64,000 bases of DNA from Candidatus Kinetoplastibacterium galatii TCC219 (GTDB lineage: Bacteria > Pseudomonadota > Gammaproteobacteria > Burkholderiales > Burkholderiaceae_B). Position numbers and translations under genes: made by a program. The stretch lies in contig NC_020284.1 of assembly GCF_000340905.1 (NCBI RefSeq), positions 682,001-746,000 of the forward strand, in the 5' to 3' direction. Below the pieces are notes generated by a model that was given only the letters and a program-made list of their open reading frames with translations, was not told where the DNA came from and did no database searches. Position 1 is the first letter of the stretch; each line of letters starts with the position of its first letter. This document shows, one piece after another, positions 59,266-64,000 of this stretch.

Positions 59266-60738
59266 ATGAAATCTGGATGGGAAATAGTCATAGGTTTAGA
59301 AACACACGTACAACTCGCTACAAGCTCTAAGATATTTTCTAGCAGTAGTACATTATTTGGATCAAAACCAAACAAACAAGCAAATGAAATAGATATGGCT
59401 CTTCCAGGGAGCATGCCATCATTAAATTCTAAGGCAGTTGAATATGCCATAAAATTTGGTCTGGCGGTAGGAGCTACTATATCAAAAAATTCTGTATTTG
59501 AGAGAAAACACTATTTCTATCCAGATCTACCTAAAGGCTACCAGATTAGCCAATTTAGAAATCCTATAATAAAGAATGGCTCAATCTCATTTTGCATAGA
59601 TGGAGAAGAGAAGGAAGTTAAATTAATACAAGCGCATTTAGAAGAAGATGCTGGTAAATCCTTACATAAAAATTACAATAGTGGAATAGATCTTAATCGA
59701 GCTGGAGTACCTTTGTTAGAGATAGTTACAGAACCAATAATGAGATCTGCTAAAGAAGCATATATGTATGCAAAAACTCTACATAACTTGGTTGTTTGGT
59801 TAGGGATATGTGATGGCAATCTACAAGAAGGATCCTTTAGGTGTGACGCAAATGTTTCTGTTCGCAGATCAGGTAGCACTACTCTAGGAACAAGAACTGA
59901 AATTAAAAATTTGAACTCATTCAGATTCTTAGAGAAAGCTATTATTTTTGAATCCAACAGGCAAACTCAGTTAATTGAAGATGGTGGCTATGTAATACAG
60001 GAAACAAGATTATATGACTCTGAGAATGATGAGACCAGAAGCATGCGAACAAAAGAAAGTGCAACTGATTATCGATATTTTCCTGACCCTGATCTACAAA
60101 TACTAAATATATCTAATGAATATATAGAAAAATTAAAAAATATGCCAGAACTTCCTTCTAATAAAAGAAAGAGATTTGAATCTAATTATTATATTTCCAG
60201 AGAAGAATCCTTGCAGATGACTATTAATATACAGACATCTGAATATTTCGAATCTGTTGTAAAACTTATTCCAAAAAACAGTGGGAAAATTGCTGCGAAC
60301 TTCATAAGCCAAGAATTAAGTACTCTTATGAATCGAGATAATAAAAAAATCAGTGACATTAAAATCACAAGTAATATACTAGCCTTACTAATAAATAGAG
60401 TGATAGATGGCTCAATATCTAATAAAAACGCAAAATATGTTTTATCAATTATGTGGGAAAAAGATCAATATGATATTGACAGAATCATAAAAGAAGAAGG
60501 TCTAGATCAGATAAAAGATGTATCTATAATTATAGAAATGATAGATAGTGTCATATCAGACAATAAACATGTAGTAATGGAATATTTATCTGGAAAAGAA
60601 AAAGCATTCAATTCGTTAGTAGGTAAAGTAATGAAAACAAGTAATGGCAGGATCAATCCCAGTAATATAAACACTATATTGAATGAAAGAATAGAAATTT
60701 TTAAAAAGTTAGATTCATATAACACAAAATCTTGTTAG
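59266..60738 (+). CDS. gatB: Aspartyl/glutamyl-tRNA amidotransferase subunit B
   Basis: Kinase/transamidase subunit that activates and amidates the misacylated tRNA. Motifs: VIGLETHVQL near residue 7, DMALPGSMPSLN, RKHYFYPDLPKGYQISQ and GVPLLEIVTEP. The C-terminal YqeY-like tail domain covers about 340-485. Length (490) is normal. The stop codon overlaps that of convergent pyrE. Confidence 0.96.
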   Translation: MKSGWEIVIGLETHVQLATSSKIFSSSSTLFGSKPNKQANEIDMALPGSMPSLNSKAVEYAIKFGLAVGATISKNSVFERKHYFYPDLPKGYQISQFRNPIIKNGSISFCIDGEEKEVKLIQAHLEEDAGKSLHKNYNSGIDLNRAGVPLLEIVTEPIMRSAKEAYMYAKTLHNLVVWLGICDGNLQEGSFRCDANVSVRRSGSTTLGTRTEIKNLNSFRFLEKAIIFESNRQTQLIEDGGYVIQETRLYDSENDETRSMRTKESATDYRYFPDPDLQILNISNEYIEKLKNMPELPSNKRKRFESNYYISREESLQMTINIQTSEYFESVVKLIPKNSGKIAANFISQELSTLMNRDNKKISDIKITSNILALLINRVIDGSISNKNAKYVLSIMWEKDQYDIDRIIKEEGLDQIKDVSIIIEMIDSVISDNKHVVMEYLSGKEKAFNSLVGKVMKTSNGRINPSNINTILNERIEIFKKLDSYNTKSC

Positions 60739-61403
60739 AGAATCCCATATTTTTCACGGTATTGCGTAATTCTCTCACGATGTGTAGATAGATTTATATC
60801 ATTCATAACATTAGAAAATATATCATTTAAAGAAGCTATGCTAATAACTGGTATATTATAAGTTTCTACAACTTCCTGTACTGCTGATCTCTTAGAATGA
60901 GTATTATTATCAATAGAGCACTCCATTCTATCAAGAGCAATCAGCATAGCAACAGGTTCTGCGCCTGACTGTTTTATTATATTTATCGATTCTCTTGCTG
61001 AAATTCCTGAAGTAATAACATCATCTATTATTACGACTTTGCCTTTCAATTGAGATCCTATTAACAATCCACCTTCACCATGAGACTTTGTTTCTTTTCT
61101 GTTAAATGAAAACGGAATATCTTTTTTCAGCATTAATGAATAATTAATTGCTGTCGAGATTACTAAAGGTATTCCTTTATAAGCAGGACCAAATATCATG
61201 TCGAATACAATCCCTGAGTTGACTAAAGCATTTGTATAAAATCTTGATAATTGACTAATGCTATAACCACTATCAAAACACCCAATATTAAAAAAATATG
61301 GACTATTTCTATCAGATTTAGTTTTAAAATCGCCAAAACGTAGTGCTTTGCAATGCAATGCAAATTTCACAAAATTAACTGAATTGTTCTCTATAGTGAC
61401 CAT
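60735..61403 (-). CDS. pyrE: Orotate phosphoribosyltransferase
   Basis: Adds PRPP to orotate, the fifth step of UMP synthesis. The PRPP-binding motif VVIIDDVITSGISARESI lies near residue 128. The N-terminal KSDRNSPYFFNIG block and the mobile-loop KETKSHGEGG fit the family. Length is 222. It shares its stop region with gatB and is divergent from xthA, with 98 bases between. Confidence 0.95.
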   Translation of the reverse strand: MVTIENNSVNFVKFALHCKALRFGDFKTKSDRNSPYFFNIGCFDSGYSISQLSRFYTNALVNSGIVFDMIFGPAYKGIPLVISTAINYSLMLKKDIPFSFNRKETKSHGEGGLLIGSQLKGKVVIIDDVITSGISARESINIIKQSGAEPVAMLIALDRMECSIDNNTHSKRSAVQEVVETYNIPVISIASLNDIFSNVMNDINLSTHRERITQYREKYGIL

Positions 61404-61501
61404 ATTACAATAAACCTTTATAATGTTGAAAATAATTTACAAAACAAAAACTAATAAAGTAAAGTAATTAAGTTTACTATTATACGAAGAAAAGGTTAAA
61501 T

Positions 61502-62290
61502 TTGTTAAAAATAACTTCCATAAATCTTAATGGGATAAGATCATCGATCCGCAAAGGATTCATAAAATGGTTAAATATTTATGAACCTGATATTGTCTGC
61601 ATGCAGGAAACTAGAATTTCTTACAATGATCTTAATAATGAGATTATTAACCCATCACCATATGAAGGATATTTTTTTTGTGCCGATAAAAAAGGGTACA
61701 GTGGAGTAGGAATCTATTCAAAAATAAGACCGAGAAATATCATAAATGGCATAGGAAACAAAGAATTCGATTGTGAAGGTAGATTGATCAGAATAGATTT
61801 AGAAAATCTATCTGTTATTAATGCTTATTTCCCATCAGGAACAAGTGGGCAAGATAGACAATTTGCAAAATTTAGATTCTTAAACGATTTTGAGCTTCTC
61901 TTAGATAAAATATATTACGAAAATCAGAAATATGATCGTGAATTTATAATATGTGGGGACTGGAATATTGCTCATAAAGAAATAGATATAAAAAACTGGC
62001 GAGGCAATATTAAGAATTCTGGTTTTTTGCCAGAAGAACGCAATTGGATTTCCACAATAATAAACAAATATAAATTACTAGATGTTTTTAGAGAACTAAA
62101 TCATAATCCAGATCAATACACTTGGTGGAGCAATAGAGGTAAATCTTGGGAGAAAAATGTTGGTTGGCGAATAGACTATCAATTTGCCACATGTAAGATT
62201 GCAAAATTAGCCACTAATTGTGAGATCTACAAAGAAAATAGATTTAGTGATCATGCCCCCCTTACTATAATCTATAATTACAAAATTTAA
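61502..62290 (+). CDS. xthA: Exodeoxyribonuclease III (AP endonuclease)
   Basis: Repairs abasic sites and 3' blocks in DNA. Metal and catalytic motifs: INLNGIRSS, MQETRI (Glu), GDWNIAHKEID and the terminal FSDHAPLTI (Asp-His). Length is 262. The start is TTG: AAAGG lies 6 bases before it and the protein begins right at the first strand, with no ATG nearby. The N-terminal residues LKITSINLNG match family starts. Confidence 0.95.
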   Translation: MLKITSINLNGIRSSIRKGFIKWLNIYEPDIVCMQETRISYNDLNNEIINPSPYEGYFFCADKKGYSGVGIYSKIRPRNIINGIGNKEFDCEGRLIRIDLENLSVINAYFPSGTSGQDRQFAKFRFLNDFELLLDKIYYENQKYDREFIICGDWNIAHKEIDIKNWRGNIKNSGFLPEERNWISTIINKYKLLDVFRELNHNPDQYTWWSNRGKSWEKNVGWRIDYQFATCKIAKLATNCEIYKENRFSDHAPLTIIYNYKI

Positions 62291-62416
62291 ACTGGAATTC
62301 TTTACAAGATAAAATATATAAGGTTAAAATTCTTAGATTGAATTGATTTATTAAAATCTCATCTAATATATATTTCCTTTGTGCTAATTAAACCTATCTT
62401 CTGTTAAAATCTGAAT

Positions 62417-63052
62417 ATGCTATCTGCATTCTTTTACTCTCCAACCTTTGAAGCATGGTCCAGTGGTTTGCTCACTGGTCTTAGTCTATTTGCTGTAGTT
62501 GGCGCACAAAGTGCTTTTATACTACGCCAAGGTATAATGCGATCACACATATTAACAATATTATCTGTATGCGCTCTATCTGATGCAATTTTTATTACTC
62601 TTAGCGTATTTGGCTTGAAAGAAATAATACTATTAATTCCATGTTTCAAGACTATAGTATTAGTATTTGGTATATTATTTCTTGCTAGTTACTCTTACAA
62701 AGCAGCCAAAAGGTCTATAAATAATAGTAGCAATCTTACTGCTGCGAATGGAACAATAATGACAAGAAAATCAGCAATACTGGGAGCGCTAGGATTCAGT
62801 CTATTGAATCCTCATTTTTGGTTAGATTTAATATTAATAGGATCATTAGCCAGCATTTTTGGAGATAGAAGCTTAGCGTATGCTTTCGGAGTAATAATAG
62901 CAAGTATAATTTGGCTAAGTGTGCTTGGCCTAGGATCACGCATGTTTGCTCCATTTTTCTCTAGTCAAAGAGCATGGAGAATACTAGATGGTTTTATATC
63001 TATAATAATGATGTCTATGGCTATATTATTAATACTTAAGTTCGAAATATAA
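62417..63052 (+). CDS. LysE/ArgO-family amino-acid exporter
   Basis: Inner-membrane exporter, 211 residues with five to six hydrophobic segments. FAVVGAQSAFILRQGI in the first helix and LLNPHFWLDLILIGSLA (the NPxxxLD-type motif) are diagnostic of the basic amino-acid exporters LysE and ArgO. The substrate cannot be fixed from sequence; lysine or arginine is likely. Neighbours xthA and ung are unrelated, and no LysG-type regulator is adjacent, so expression may be constitutive. In a symbiont it could pass amino acids to the host. Confidence 0.85.
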   Translation: MLSAFFYSPTFEAWSSGLLTGLSLFAVVGAQSAFILRQGIMRSHILTILSVCALSDAIFITLSVFGLKEIILLIPCFKTIVLVFGILFLASYSYKAAKRSINNSSNLTAANGTIMTRKSAILGALGFSLLNPHFWLDLILIGSLASIFGDRSLAYAFGVIIASIIWLSVLGLGSRMFAPFFSSQRAWRILDGFISIIMMSMAILLILKFEI

Positions 63053-63060
63053 TATATAAA

Positions 63061-63771
63061 GTGAAATTGCTATCAAAAAAATTAATAAATTCTGTAGAGG
63101 AATTACCCAATGTTTGGCGCAATATATTACTTTCGTCAGAGAATATTGTGACATTGCAGCACATAAATAAATTCCTAGAATCAAGACTTTTGGATGGGGT
63201 TACTATATATCCATTTAACCCAATGAAAGCACTACATAAAATATCATTAATATCTGATATTAAAGTCATTATATTGGGACAGGATCCCTATCATGGCGAG
63301 GGACAAGCTAATGGACTCGCATTCTCTGTATTAGAAAATTGCCAAAAACCTCCAAGCTTAAGAAATATATGTAAAGAACTATCCATAGAATACCCTGATA
63401 TGGAATTTACAAATCTAAGAAATTTAGATTGCTGGGCCAATCAAGGAGTATTATTGCTTAATTCTATCCTGACAGTTGAAAAAGGAAAACCACTTTCTCA
63501 TAAAAAAATAGGATGGGAGACTATAACAGATTCTATTATAAAATTAGTATCCGAAGACAATTCACCAAAAGTTTTTATGCTATGGGGGAATTATGCACAA
63601 TCAAAAGATTATTTAATTAATTCGACCAAAAACTATCATCTAATACTTAAAGCCAATCATCCTTCTCCACTATCAGCATTTAGAAGTCCATTACCATTCA
63701 TAGGATGCAATCACTTTAAAATAGCTAGTGAGTGGCTGATTAATCACAGAAAAACACCTGTTATATGGTAA
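63061..63771 (+). CDS. ung: Uracil-DNA glycosylase, family 1
   Basis: Excises uracil from DNA. The water-activating motif GQDPYHGEGQANGLAFSV has the catalytic Asp near residue 75. LLLNSILTVEKGKPLSHKK and the minor-groove loop HPSPLSAFR are present. Length is 236. The start is GTG at 63061, 8 bases after the LysE-family stop, with no clear Shine-Dalgarno sequence. AT-rich symbionts often lose Ung; its retention fits with XthA and Ogt nearby. Confidence 0.96.
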   Translation: MKLLSKKLINSVEELPNVWRNILLSSENIVTLQHINKFLESRLLDGVTIYPFNPMKALHKISLISDIKVIILGQDPYHGEGQANGLAFSVLENCQKPPSLRNICKELSIEYPDMEFTNLRNLDCWANQGVLLLNSILTVEKGKPLSHKKIGWETITDSIIKLVSEDNSPKVFMLWGNYAQSKDYLINSTKNYHLILKANHPSPLSAFRSPLPFIGCNHFKIASEWLINHRKTPVIW

Positions 63772-63824
63772 ATTTTCACAAATAAGTGGATTGTTCCAAT
63801 AATTTAAGATATCCTGGATCGGTG

Positions 63825-63893
63825 ACGAAAGGTACCAATGTACCTAGGGTTTCATATTGGGTTTTTCAGCCCTATTGATAAACTTATAATAGG
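63825..63893 (+). other. Cluster of inverted repeats after ung
   Basis: AGGTAC/GTACCT with a 4-base loop, AGGG(TTT)...CCCT around a GGGTTTTTCAGCCC element, and CCTATT/AATAGG lie in succession. G+C is higher than in other intergenic DNA. This suggests a structured RNA or a terminator cluster; no gene is recognised. Confidence 0.4.
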
Positions 63894-64000
63894 TCTTCAT
63901 TCATCGATTACCTGACCTCCTTTAGCCTGATATTTAAATAGAGATAGATTTGGTCGGCACGATGTTACCCGTCGATTGTCATTTGATTTATACAGAATTT
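63886..64000 (+). ncRNA. ssrS: Possible 6S RNA, 5' portion, cut by the window end
   Basis: The stretch at about 63910-63937, reading ACCTGACCTCC then TTTAGCCTGATATTT, resembles the 6S RNA segment CAGTCCCCTGAGCCGATATTT at the start of its central bubble. An ATTCATCGATT segment upstream could match the closing stem region. This is recall-based similarity, the 3' half is outside the window, and pairing cannot be checked. An alternative is the C-terminal end of a minus-strand gene (open frame 63897-63998, 33 codons then TGA), which I do not recognise. Confidence 0.28.

Noticed and set aside
63910-63930. Resemblance of ACCTGACCTCCTTTAG to the 3' end of 16S rRNA
   Set aside because: Only the anti-Shine-Dalgarno-like core is similar; upstream sequence does not match 16S helix 45.
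63897-63998. Minus-strand open frame at the window end (33 codons then TGA)
   Set aside because: Could be the C-terminus of a gene beyond the window, but I recognise no family and it overlaps the candidate structured RNA; left as an alternative only.

Overview
The window looks like a piece of a reduced, AT-rich betaproteobacterial chromosome. The blocks aroQ-accB-accC-prmA, rplU-rpmA-obgE, kdsD-kdsC-lptC-lptA-lptB-hpf-hprK, def-fmt-rsmB and mreB-mreC-mreD-mrdA-rodA follow Burkholderiales/Bordetella-type order as I remember it. Several members usually found in those blocks are missing: rpoN, ptsN, rapZ, grxC, and the sensor kinase next to the response regulator. High A+T, scarce regulators, no mobile elements, and biosynthetic genes for products a host could use (heme, pantothenate, isoleucine, arginine) fit an obligate endosymbiont. 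The best match I can name is the Candidatus Kinetoplastibacterium lineage of trypanosomatid symbionts. That is inference from gene content and order, not from a search.

Layout. 1-5.7 kb: gltX, then nrdA-nrdB. 5.8-9.1 kb (minus): aroQ-accB-accC-prmA. 9.5-14.3 kb (plus): an RNase II-family gene, aroE, lptG, apaH, meeting ruvX and yqgE on the minus strand. 15.8-19.4 kb: hemL behind a structured leader, then panC, a DUF3460 gene and ispB on the minus strand. 19.7-25.7 kb: rplU-rpmA-obgE, ctpA and gpmA (minus), a rhodanese, secB and gpsA. 25.8-33.9 kb: trmL, a BioC-like methyltransferase, an orphan response regulator, rsmB-fmt-def (minus), yggS and ilvA. 34-40.3 kb (minus): cydA-cydB-cydX-cydD-cydC, including a 32-residue CydX. 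40.5-45.2 kb (plus): the Kdo/LPS-transport cluster, hpf and hprK. 45.7-51.6 kb: ogt and rsmI (minus), dolP, argB, a DASS transporter and an Ldh-family dehydrogenase. 51.7-57.2 kb (minus): mreBCD-mrdA-rodA. 57.4-63.8 kb: gatCAB, pyrE (minus), xthA, a LysE/ArgO-type exporter and ung. The last 230 bases hold no confident gene but have hairpins and a stretch resembling the 5' half of 6S RNA.

How it works together. The genes cover core information processing, envelope assembly (Kdo, LPS transport, rod-shape machinery), fatty-acid initiation (AccB/AccC), cytochrome bd respiration with its assembly exporter, and DNA repair (Ung, XthA, Ogt). The metabolic genes are single steps of wider pathways whose other steps lie outside the window. 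Exchange with a host is suggested by the DASS dicarboxylate-type transporter paired with a malate/lactate-type dehydrogenase and by the amino-acid exporter.

I found no phage, IS element, CRISPR array, toxin system or tRNA/rRNA gene, and no convincing undescribed system. The items most worth checking are the hemL leader, the truncated LptC, HprK kept without RpoN and PtsN, the orphan response regulator, two fresh tandem duplications, and the structured tail of the window.
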